Source of the DNA: Rhodopirellula islandica
GTDB taxonomy: Bacteria; Planctomycetota; Planctomycetia; Pirellulales; Pirellulaceae
Assembly: GCF_001027925.1 (NCBI RefSeq)
Contig: NZ_LECT01000017.1
Coordinates: 186,001-250,000, forward strand
Direction: 5' to 3'
DNA length: 64,000 nt
In this document: positions 34,771 to 42,254 of the stretch, one piece after another
How the letters are laid out: every line of letters begins with the position of its first letter
Numbering within the stretch: position 1 is the first letter of the stretch
The notes under the pieces: generated by a model
Databases searched by the model: none
Seen by the model: the letters and a program-made list of their open reading frames with translations, nothing else
Told to the model about the DNA's origin: nothing
Position numbers and translations under genes: made by a program

Positions 34771-36402
34771 TCAAGAATTCTCCGGTGCATGGATGTGAAT
34801 GGAGTTCATGTCAACATCTCGTTGCACGGCGATTCGTCTGAGTTCGCCGAGGTCGAGTTTCCCCAGGCTGGTCAGCGGGATCGTCTCCACTTCGATGAAG
34901 TCAACGGGCTTGGGAATCCAGACAGCAGGAAGATCGTTCGCTTCCGAAAGTTTTCGAGTGATGTCGGCTGCCGACGTGTTTCTCCAAGGGGTGTGAACAA
35001 CGACCAAACGTTCGCCCCTGTTGAGATCGGGAATGGCCGTGATGGCGACCTGACGTTCCTCATTGGCGTTGTTTGTTCGAAGCAGCTCTTCGATCGCTTC
35101 TTCGACTGCTGCATGAGGCACGATCTCGCCGCCGATTTTTGAGAAGCGATGCTGGCGTCCTCGGATCGTGACAAAGCCATCCTCGTCAACGCTCGCGAAA
35201 TCGCCGGTGTTGTACCATCCGTCCAACATTTCCTCGGCGGTTTTATCGGGCAGGTTCAAGTAGCCAAGCATCACGTTGGCACCGCGAACCAGCAGCAGCC
35301 CCTGTTCGCCAACGGGCACTTCAGCGCGCGTTTCGGGATCAACCATCCGTATTTGCACACCAGCCACCGGGCGGCCGACGGTTCCTTTCCGGTCGAACAA
35401 CTGCGACGGTGCGAATGAGCGATGCACCGGCACATTGACCGACGCCCATGGAGACAGTTCGGTTGTCCCGTAGCCCTCAGCAGGGGTGACGCCGAATTTT
35501 TCAGCAAACGAATTCGCAGTGCTTGGCTCGAGTCGTTCACCACCGACGATGGCCAAGTCCAAGGCGGGGAAAGCATTTGCTGGACATCGTCGCTGGTACA
35601 CCTTTAAAAATGTGGGCGTCGCGAACAAAACCGTGGCGAGATATTTCTTGGCCAGTTTGGCAATGGCCTTTGTTCCGAACGGATCAAAGTGATAGACCGC
35701 CGTCATGTTCAACCCGAACGGCAACCACAGCGTGGCGGAGAACCCGAATGCGTGGAAGATCGGCAGGATTCCTAGCACGACATCATCCGGCCGAACGCGA
35801 TACCTTTGGCGAATCGCGTCGATGCTGGCGGCCATGTTGCCGTGTGACAGCATCACGCCCTTGGGATCAGCGGTTGTTCCGGACGTGAACAAGACCGCCA
35901 TCAAATCGTTGGCACTCGTGCAATGAAGTCCAAGTACTCGATCGAGCAAAGTGCTGGGCAAGCAATAGGCCATCAGGCCGGAGAGGGACTTGTCCCACCA
36001 AGTCGCCTGTTGCATCAGGTCTTCCATGCAAACGAGTTGGGGCTCCACCTCATAGGGACGCCGTTTTAGAAATTGACGGCTGGTAAGGACGTGTGTGATT
36101 GCGCACTCGTCGAGACACTTTTGAATTCGTTCGTTGGTGAATGTGTAATTCAAATTCACCACCACCTTGCCAGCCAAGCCGATGCTAACGTTCGCCAACA
36201 CGGCGGCAACGGAAGGCGGCAAGAGCACGCCAATCATGACGTCTTTGTCGTTGACGATTCCCGATCGCATCAACACTCGACGCGTGACCAAGGCGGCCGC
36301 TAGCAAGCGTCCCCCTGACAAATCCAAGCCGGTCGAATCGGCAGCTTGGCGGCGAAAGAGGCGCGACCGACACGTGCGAATGAAGTCTTGCAGGGGGAAC
36401 AT
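34771..36402 (-). CDS. AMP-dependent acyl-CoA/acyl-ACP synthetase
   Basis: About 543 residues from ATG 36402. ANL superfamily motifs are all visible: the P-loop-like VLFTSGTTADPKGVMLSHGN, the A5 motif EGYGTTELSP, the A7/A8 region WYNTGDFASVDEDGFVTIRG with RQHRFSKIGGEIV, and the A10 lysine in LTSLGKLDL. It is closest in feel to the acyl-ACP synthetase half of Aas, activating fatty acids as acyl-adenylates. There is no phosphate acyltransferase domain. The open frame extends to 36585, but the first residues of that version are translated from a MITE-like repeat, so I reject it; ATG 36528 is a possible intermediate start. The N-terminal 60 residues are therefore uncertain. Confidence 0.88.
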   Translation of the reverse strand: MFPLQDFIRTCRSRLFRRQAADSTGLDLSGGRLLAAALVTRRVLMRSGIVNDKDVMIGVLLPPSVAAVLANVSIGLAGKVVVNLNYTFTNERIQKCLDECAITHVLTSRQFLKRRPYEVEPQLVCMEDLMQQATWWDKSLSGLMAYCLPSTLLDRVLGLHCTSANDLMAVLFTSGTTADPKGVMLSHGNMAASIDAIRQRYRVRPDDVVLGILPIFHAFGFSATLWLPFGLNMTAVYHFDPFGTKAIAKLAKKYLATVLFATPTFLKVYQRRCPANAFPALDLAIVGGERLEPSTANSFAEKFGVTPAEGYGTTELSPWASVNVPVHRSFAPSQLFDRKGTVGRPVAGVQIRMVDPETRAEVPVGEQGLLLVRGANVMLGYLNLPDKTAEEMLDGWYNTGDFASVDEDGFVTIRGRQHRFSKIGGEIVPHAAVEEAIEELLRTNNANEERQVAITAIPDLNRGERLVVVHTPWRNTSAADITRKLSEANDLPAVWIPKPVDFIEVETIPLTSLGKLDLGELRRIAVQRDVDMNSIHIHAPENS

Positions 36403-36557
36403 GCTGTTGGCCAGCGAGAAGGAAACAGATTTGACGAATCTGTCCAATGGGCAAGTCAGAGCACTCGTTTCGATCGAACTTGCACCGTGATTCTCTCGCC
36501 GCAAACACCATTCCGTTTCTGGTTTCATCCCGCGGAACACACAAGTGCAAGCTGGCT

Positions 36558-36620
36558 GAGCAGGTGGACAGGAATGATCTGACATCGACGATGTGAACCG
36601 TTTGGGCGTTCGTCCCGGCT
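36558..36620. repeat. MITE-like repeat, half copy
   Basis: GAGCAGGTGGACAGGAATGA begins the copy, followed by the family core GTGAACCGTTTGGGCGTTCG up to about 36620. No matching right end is visible, so it is truncated. It lies directly upstream of the acyl-AMP ligase gene. Confidence 0.6.
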
Positions 36621-37188
36621 AGTCGAGGAAGAAATACCCTCATGCCTTAGTTTTCGGTTGTGCAACGACGTTTGGCATCTTGTCCGCATCCGCGCAAGGC
36701 GTGCGAACCCGCCCACGTTACATGATCGTGGGTGGCTCACTCGCGGAAGCGGAATCGGTCCAACACAACGGAGCTCAAGTAAAAGTGAAGGGGCGGTCAC
36801 ATTTCCTAGCCGCTGATACAACTGGATGGATGGCGGCATGATCATTGTGCTGATCCACTGCAATGCCGAGCCGTTGGGCGTCGAGCATTCATTGAGGGCA
36901 TTGGTCAATGGTGCCAAGCGACGCCAGATTCCTGGGCTGGCGAGCCAAGCAGGAACCAATGCTTGTTTGGACGTTCCCCGCGACGAAGGATACGGCAACG
37001 ATTGGCACGGACCGTGCATCGGAGATGAAAACAAGCTTGGCTCAAGCCAGCCCGAGGCCCGACGCCAACGCACTGCGACCTGCTTCAGCGTCAACGACTC
37101 TGCCGTCGTGAACGAGGTTGCTCACTTCGAGGTGAAGGACTTGCGACCTCGTGCACTGCCAGTTCCCCCTCTCACCAAGTGAAAAGAC
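36621..37188. other. Intergenic, no supported gene
   Basis: About 570 bases. Open frames of 118 residues (+, 36826-37182) and 189 residues (-, 36525-37094) cross it but show no motif, and the second runs into a repeat. Could contain the decayed remains of a gene; I cannot identify it. Confidence 0.4.
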
Positions 37189-37665
37189 ATGGGCACCGCA
37201 TCGACCACCCCATCAGCTCTTCGGGTCAGCAGCGTGATGCAGCATCCCGTCGTGAAGTTGCATGAAACCGACTCGATCCAAGACGCCGTCGACCAACTGA
37301 ACGAGAATCATGTGTCAGCATTGCCGGTGGTCAACGATGACGACCAATTGGTGGGCATCCTGACTGTCACGGATTTGCTGCGATTGGTGCAGGACGCCGA
37401 GCAATCGCTGGAGGATCGGATGACGGTTTATGAAAATTGTTTCTGGCTGACCGAGTTGATTCGCGACACGTTGGGTAACAACGAAGTCACCACGGCAATG
37501 TCCTCCAAGCCAGTCACCGCCAAGCCCGATGATCCATTGCAGCGAGTCGCCAATTTGATGCTCGATCATCAAGTGCATCACATTCCGATCACAACGGAAG
37601 GGAAGCAGTTGGTGGGGATGGTGTCATCCGTTGACTTCGTGCGTCTAGCGGCCACACCCGCATGA
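37189..37665 (+). CDS. CBS-pair protein
   Basis: 158 residues, two tandem CBS domains: SVMQHPVVKLHETDSIQDAV with HVSALPVVNDDDQLVGILTV (domain 1), and AMSSKPVTAKPDDPLQRVAN with HHIPITTEGKQLVGMVSSVD (domain 2). Stand-alone CBS pairs bind adenine nucleotides such as AMP, ATP or S-adenosylmethionine and act as cytoplasmic sensors; partner unknown. The 44-residue linker between domains (EQSLEDRMTVYENCFWLTEL) is longer than usual. Starts at ATG 37189; a c-type cytochrome gene follows on the same strand after about 130 bases. Confidence 0.88.
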   Translation: MGTASTTPSALRVSSVMQHPVVKLHETDSIQDAVDQLNENHVSALPVVNDDDQLVGILTVTDLLRLVQDAEQSLEDRMTVYENCFWLTELIRDTLGNNEVTTAMSSKPVTAKPDDPLQRVANLMLDHQVHHIPITTEGKQLVGMVSSVDFVRLAATPA

Positions 37666-37796
37666 ATCGAAGGGAAATCATACGCGGTGGCCTTGGTCAA
37701 TGTGGGCGATCCCTTCCGCCTCAAAACGACAACGGGGACGGGTTGTGTAGTGCAACACGTCATTGATTTCGCGCCAACCAAAATGGGAGTTTCGTG

Positions 37797-38267
37797 ATGA
37801 AGACGATTCATATTCTTTTTGGAGTGTTGCTTTTGGGGCTGATCGGATGCACTCCCGACCCGAAATCAGGAAAGGGATTCACGCTGCCCGAAGGAGACAT
37901 CACGCGAGGGAAATCCACGTTCGAGCAGTTGAATTGCCAAGCGTGCCACACCGTGGCTGGCGTGACTTTCGATGACACGGAACAGTCGTCGAACTCAGAC
38001 TCCACGGATCTAAAGGTTGTCGCCTTGGGCGGCGAGAAAATGGCCGTTCAAACCTACGGTGACCTGGTCACGTCGATCATCAACCCTTCGCACCGATTCG
38101 CCAAGGGATTTGACCAAGCGGACATCGCAAGTGAAGGGGAATCCAAAATGCGAAACTACAACGAGGTGATGACCGTGCAGCAACTGATCGACCTGGTCAC
38201 ATTTTTGGAATCGCACTACTCGGTGAAACCATACGAACCCACGCCGTACGGTCCCTATTCATTCTGA
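37797..38267 (+). CDS. c-type cytochrome lipoprotein
   Basis: 156 residues from ATG 37797, with GGGAG 8 bases upstream. Signal peptide with lipobox (LLLGLIGCTP, Cys18), then one haem-binding motif CQACH at 47-51. Candidate axial methionines lie in ESKMRNYNEVM. The size and single haem fit a cytochrome c552-like or sulphide-dehydrogenase-type monohaem electron carrier tethered to a membrane in the periplasm. Partner unknown. The end overlaps, on the other strand, a decayed alcohol dehydrogenase fragment. Confidence 0.88.
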   Translation: MKTIHILFGVLLLGLIGCTPDPKSGKGFTLPEGDITRGKSTFEQLNCQACHTVAGVTFDDTEQSSNSDSTDLKVVALGGEKMAVQTYGDLVTSIINPSHRFAKGFDQADIASEGESKMRNYNEVMTVQQLIDLVTFLESHYSVKPYEPTPYGPYSF

Positions 38268-38506
38268 ACCAGGATGCAATCGAAACTTGGCGGCCGCACC
38301 ACGACGTGGATGCCCTTTCCGCCAATTCGACTCGAACGATTGGTGCTGAGGCAGTGCTCGTCGAGCTCCGTCTGACAGACCCCGCGGGCGGAAACTTGAA
38401 TGAGCAGGTCGTTGGCGACTGGCTCAGCCGTGCCCATCTCGACCAGCGACAGTGGGCGTAGTTGCACACTCAACGGAGCGGTTTGGCGGAGGATCATCGC
38501 TTTCAT
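38255..38506 (-). pseudogene. Fragment of a zinc-dependent alcohol dehydrogenase (N-terminus only)
   Basis: From ATG 38506 the first 50 residues (KAMILRQTAPLSVQLRPLSL and DLLIQVSARGVCQTELDE) match the GroES-like N-terminus of MDR-family zinc alcohol dehydrogenases, including the first zinc cysteine. After ELDE the sequence loses similarity and the frame ends at 38255, inside the end of the cytochrome gene. A normal enzyme has about 340 residues. Truncated pseudogene. Confidence 0.65.
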
Positions 38507-38655
38507 GATTTTCTCTGTTGTCTCTCGCATCCATAGCGTCCCGCTTCGCTCGGCGAACCTCCGGTCGCTGCACACGAACAGGGGTCCGGCCGAAGCGTCA
38601 GGGAATTCCGCATGGTTCCGCTGATGGTGATCCACTCACGATGCCAAGAACGCAA

Positions 38656-38779
38656 AGCAGGTACGCAGGTGTCATCGGGTATGTGAGCCGTTTGGCGTTA
38701 GCCACGGTTCCCACGCAAAACCGGGGCTAACGCCCAAACGGCTCACAAGGTGAAACCCAATCATTCCTGCGTACCTGCT
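38656..38779. repeat. MITE-like repeat, palindromic variant
   Basis: AGCAGGTACGCAGG (38656-38669) and CCTGCGTACCTGCT (38766-38779) are perfect inverted repeats. Internally GTGAGCCGTTTGGCGTTAGC is answered by GGCTAACGCCCAAACGGCTC, so the whole element can fold. The terminal repeat differs from other copies by a compensated change (GTACGC instead of GTCGGC). Confidence 0.8.
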
Positions 38780-38940
38780 AGGACCTCATTCAGGACGGTG
38801 CCCCCAATGTGGTACGCGATGTGCGATCCGACGCATCGACGCTTTGCAGCACAGCGGCCTCAATCGGCGAAATGGTTTCGCTGATCGTTTGTGTGTTTGC
38901 ATTTTGCGATTCATGATCCAACGAATGGAAGAGTACTGAC

Positions 38941-39309
38941 ATGATGAAGATTGCACTGACGATGACGCTGTCCATCGCAATGGCGGCCTGTGGTAACTCC
39001 GTCGACGCGGGTTGGGGGAGCAGTGGTGGTAGCTCCGGCGGAAGCAGTGGCGGCTATGCGGTCAACTACGGAAGCTCAGGCGGAAGTAGCGGAGGCTACG
39101 TTTCCCGAAGCTATGGCAGCAGCGGTGGAAGTTCGGGACGCATCGTCGCTCGAGTTCGACATCGAATCACCGTCCAGCGAGCAAGCCACGGCAGTTCTGG
39201 TGGCGCCTACCGCGCCCGCAGCTACGGTTCGTCCGGCGGTTCGTCCGGCGGCAGCAGTGGGGGATACTATCGCGTCCGCAGCTATGGCTCGTCCGGCGGG
39301 AGCTGGTGA
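38941..39309 (+). CDS. Small secreted GSSGG-repeat protein
   Basis: 122 residues. Signal peptide (IALTMTLSIAMAACGNSVDA), then low-complexity repeats of the type YGSSGGSSGG(Y) in two blocks separated by a basic, repeat-free stretch (VARVRHRITVQRASH). The serine/glycine/tyrosine composition and the basic linker are reminiscent of short secreted proteins seen in Rhodopirellula-type genomes. The C in the signal region (MAACGN) is near a lipobox position, so lipidation is possible. No enzymatic motif. Extracellular structural or matrix role is a guess. Either of two adjacent ATGs may start it. Confidence 0.7.
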   Translation: MMKIALTMTLSIAMAACGNSVDAGWGSSGGSSGGSSGGYAVNYGSSGGSSGGYVSRSYGSSGGSSGRIVARVRHRITVQRASHGSSGGAYRARSYGSSGGSSGGSSGGYYRVRSYGSSGGSW

Positions 39310-39510
39310 TCCCACTTGATCGCATCAACCGGATCGGTCGGGGCCGTTCGTTGTGACGGTCCGGGCCGATCTTTGCGTTGCCCTTCGAGCCCAGTTCTGG
39401 ATGTCACACTTGCTTGAGAAAGTGCTGGCAGAATCTCGCAAGTCAGCAGACCGATTGGATACAACGGCCCTGGGACGCAACGTGTTTTCGTCGTCTGGTG
39501 CGCTCCGCTT

Positions 39511-39637
39511 AAGCAGGTCGGCAGGAATGATCGGGCATCACCATGTGAGCCGTTTGGGCGTTAGCCCCGGTTGGACATGGAAGCAACCACGCTTGCCAAG
39601 ACATTTCAAATGCCGAAAGACTCCTGCCGACCTGCTT
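39511..39637. repeat. MITE-like repeat, best short copy (127 bp)
   Basis: Terminal inverted repeats AAGCAGGTCGGCAGGA (39511-39526) and its exact complement (39622-39637). Core GTGAGCCGTTTGGGCGTTAG, right flank ATGCCGAAAGACTCC. No open frame of interest. It lies 130 bases upstream of the jetA gene. The rest of the 39310-39766 gap has nothing recognisable. Confidence 0.85.
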
Positions 39638-39766
39638 TGCAGGGCGTTTTTTGCCTGTCGAGGCATGACAAAGATGGCCGTGCAACATTGATGCGAACCG
39701 CGGGATTCTGATGGCGGGAAGGCGTGGCGTGCAGCAAATGTGTGCCAGTGAGATTAGAATGCCGCG

Positions 39767-41296
39767 ATGGAAATTGAGAGATTGGTCGCGTTTTTGGAAT
39801 CCTCGCCAACGGTTCGTTTGCTGCGAGCCGATCAGGCGGCGTTTGTGGTTTGCTTTCTCCGCCATTCGTTGAAGTTGACCGGGCAAGATTCAGCGATCTC
39901 GTTGTCGCACAACGAACTGCAACACCGACTGACCGTCTTTCAAGAACAACTTCGGGAGGACGGATACGACGCCTTCTCAGGTTCCGCGGATCGCTACCTT
40001 CGCGAATGGTCGGATGCGGGGTGGCTGAGACGCTTTCTGCCAGCTGAATCGTCCAGCCCGCACTACCAACTGACTCGCTATGCCGAAGACGCGATTGGGT
40101 TTCTTGAACAGTCGATCTCTCGCGAAACGCGAATGGTCGGCACTGAATCTCGATTGCGGCTGGTCATCGACACGCTGACCGATTTGGTCCAAGGCGCTTC
40201 CTCGGATCGTGAACAGCGATTGCAAACCCTGATCGAACAGCGTGACGACTTGAACCGTCAGATCGATTCAATTCGCGGGGGCGCTGAGATCGAGACCTAC
40301 CATCCCGCGCAGGTTCGCGAACGTTTCCACACCGCTGTTGACCTGCTGAAGACCCTGCAAGGTGATTTCCGGGCGGTCGAAGATCGCTTTGAAGAAATCG
40401 CTCGCGATGTGACCCGCGGGGCTCTGGATACCGAGCGCGGTCGCGGTGACATTTTGGCCGGTGCACTCGATGCGGAGGACTTGGTCAAACAACAAGACGA
40501 AGGTGTCAGCTTCGATGCCTTTGTCGCCTTCCTCTTTTCGCCGCAGGCTCAAGCCAAACTACGAGAGACGATCGCCGAAGTGACACGTTTGGAAGCCATC
40601 ACCGATCAACGCGGCGCCATTGAACACGTTCGGGCAATGGTTCCTTCCTTGTTGGCAGAAGCCGAAAATGTGCTTCGTCAAACAGGACGATTGTCGCAAA
40701 CACTCAGACGCTTGCTGGACAGTCAATCGACCAGCCATCGCAAGCGAACCGCCGAAGTTTTGCAAGAGATTCGAACGTTGGCGGCGAAGATGAAACAATC
40801 CACGAGTCAAACCGGAATCCCCGTGCCGAGCGAAATCGGATTGCGAGTCGACACGACGTTGGGCATCAGTTCGCCATTGACCCGACCGTTTTGGACTCCC
40901 CCGCAAGTCTTCGACATCGCCGTGGAAACCAACGAGATTGACTGGGAAACAGCGAAACGGCATGCTCGCAAGCTATCCGGGCTGAAACGCTTGCAATGGG
41001 ATCGCATGCGAGACTTGGTGCACCGGGTCACGGATCTGCAAACCAACATCACGTTGTCACAGTTGCTGGAACATCGCCCACCCACGGTCGGCGTGATCGA
41101 GTTGGTCGGATGGATGCAGATTGCTCACGAGGACGGTCACGCCATCGATGCCGAAGCGACCGAACAGGTGACAGTGACGACGGAGGATCCTTTGAGCGGC
41201 GAATCAAGCACGGTTCACGTTCGTGTTCCGCTGGTCACTTTCTCAAAGACGCATCAAATCGAAAACGAACCCGTCCGGAAGGGAAAACCACGATGA
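39767..41296 (+). CDS. jetA: JetA, Wadjet type I subunit (DUF3375)
   Basis: 509 residues. First gene of a four-gene unit with the order DUF3375, DUF4194, SMC-like, DUF3322/DUF2220, which defines the Wadjet type I (JetABCD) anti-plasmid system. The N-terminus (LVAFLESSPTVRLLRADQAA, winged-helix-like, with FLRHSLK and RYLREWSDAGWLRRFLP) and the following YQLTRYAEDAIGFLEQ are characteristic of DUF3375 proteins. The centre is helical with coiled-coil character. JetA is the kleisin-like subunit that bridges the SMC heads of JetC. Its stop shares ATGA with jetB. A MITE-like repeat lies upstream. Confidence 0.9.
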   Translation: MEIERLVAFLESSPTVRLLRADQAAFVVCFLRHSLKLTGQDSAISLSHNELQHRLTVFQEQLREDGYDAFSGSADRYLREWSDAGWLRRFLPAESSSPHYQLTRYAEDAIGFLEQSISRETRMVGTESRLRLVIDTLTDLVQGASSDREQRLQTLIEQRDDLNRQIDSIRGGAEIETYHPAQVRERFHTAVDLLKTLQGDFRAVEDRFEEIARDVTRGALDTERGRGDILAGALDAEDLVKQQDEGVSFDAFVAFLFSPQAQAKLRETIAEVTRLEAITDQRGAIEHVRAMVPSLLAEAENVLRQTGRLSQTLRRLLDSQSTSHRKRTAEVLQEIRTLAAKMKQSTSQTGIPVPSEIGLRVDTTLGISSPLTRPFWTPPQVFDIAVETNEIDWETAKRHARKLSGLKRLQWDRMRDLVHRVTDLQTNITLSQLLEHRPPTVGVIELVGWMQIAHEDGHAIDAEATEQVTVTTEDPLSGESSTVHVRVPLVTFSKTHQIENEPVRKGKPR

Positions 41297-42006
41297 CAGA
41301 ACCTTCTTCGCAAACGGATCCTACGCCCGACAACACGTTCTCCGACACGATGCCGCCTCCGGTTCCCTGGGCCCCCGCGGCAGTTCGATTGTTGCAAGGC
41401 ATTGTCTACCATGACGACGCGGGCGACACGTGGGAACGGATTCTGTCGGGCGTCACGCCGCTGACGGACTACTTCGCTCGGATCGGGTTGCAATTGATTG
41501 TCAACGAAGAAGACGGGATGGCCTACCTGCGTCAGATCGATCCCGAGTCCCTGCCGCCGGAGTACCCGTCGATTCCAAAGTTGTTTCGCAGCGTGCGACT
41601 GACGTTCGAGGCGTCGTTGTTATGCGTCTTGCTGCGAGAAGAACTGCGTCAATTCGAAGAAGAAATTCATCGCGATGGTCGTTGTGTGGTGACTCAAGCG
41701 GCGTTACTCGAAGTTTGGCAATCGCTCGCCCCAACGGAGACTGACGACGTGCGAGCGAATCGGAATCTGGGCGGTCAACTTCGAAAACTCGAAGAGCTGA
41801 AATTCGTTCGCCAGTTCGAAAAGGATCCACCCAGTTGGGAAGTCCGTCGGATCTTGAAAGCGAGATTGCCGCTGCAGAAACTGGAACGGTTGCGAGCGGA
41901 TTTGGAGGCGGAGTTGGAACGCAGAGACGCGGGATCGGTCCAGGAAGAAGAACTTGACGCAGAGACGGGGAGACGCAAGGACGCAGAGGGCAGCGAAAAC
42001 ATCTGA
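41293..42006 (+). CDS. jetB: JetB, Wadjet type I subunit (DUF4194), C-terminus in repeat DNA
   Basis: 237 residues from ATG 41293 (the longer frame to 40996 overlaps jetA and is rejected). The DUF4194 region is recognisable: VRLLQGIVYHDDAGDTWERI, LTDYFARIGLQLIVNEEDGM, YLRQID, SLLCVLLREELRQFEE and LGGQLRKLEELKFVRQF, forming a winged-helix-rich KITE-like subunit that binds the JetA kleisin. The last about 17 residues (LDAETGRRKDAEGSENI) are encoded by a GACGCAGAG-type repeat, so the natural C-terminus may be replaced. The 248-base jetB-jetC gap is long for this operon. Confidence 0.88.
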   Translation: MTEPSSQTDPTPDNTFSDTMPPPVPWAPAAVRLLQGIVYHDDAGDTWERILSGVTPLTDYFARIGLQLIVNEEDGMAYLRQIDPESLPPEYPSIPKLFRSVRLTFEASLLCVLLREELRQFEEEIHRDGRCVVTQAALLEVWQSLAPTETDDVRANRNLGGQLRKLEELKFVRQFEKDPPSWEVRRILKARLPLQKLERLRADLEAELERRDAGSVQEEELDAETGRRKDAEGSENI

Positions 42007-42184
42007 TGCTTGGTCCTGTACCTCTGCGCCTCCCCGTCTCTCGCGCCTCTGCATCGAATCCATCAGGCTGGATCATGTGGAGCGGTCCAATTCGGTGAAC
42101 ACAAAGTGAAGAACGGCTTCCATCGCGTTGGAAACGGTTGGTAGGAAGTTGACGCAGAGGCGGGGAGGCGCAGGGACGCAGAGG
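41954..42184. repeat. GACGCAGAG-type repeats, two direct and one inverted, at the end of jetB and before jetC
   Basis: TTGACGCAGAGACGGGGAGA at 41954, an inverted relative (CCTCTGCGCCTCCCCGTCTC) at 42021, and TTGACGCAGAGGCGGGGAGG at 42149-42184. The first two can pair into a stem of about 30 bp, which could influence read-through from jetB into jetC. Confidence 0.75.
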
Positions 42185-42254
42185 GGAACCTTGACGTCTG
42201 ATATCCTGTCGCGTGATGCGTTTCTCAGTCTCTCGAATTTTATCGCCAACCAAT

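Noticed and set aside
34499-34774. 91-residue minus-strand ORF upstream of hsp20
   Set aside because: It has some protein-like character (HRIAEFIHALTHRKQ), but no recognised family and no ribosome binding site, and it overlaps the hsp20 start.
36525-37094. 189-residue minus-strand ORF upstream of the acyl-AMP ligase
   Set aside because: No motif or ribosome binding site, proline/arginine-rich shadow-like composition, and it ends in a MITE-like repeat.
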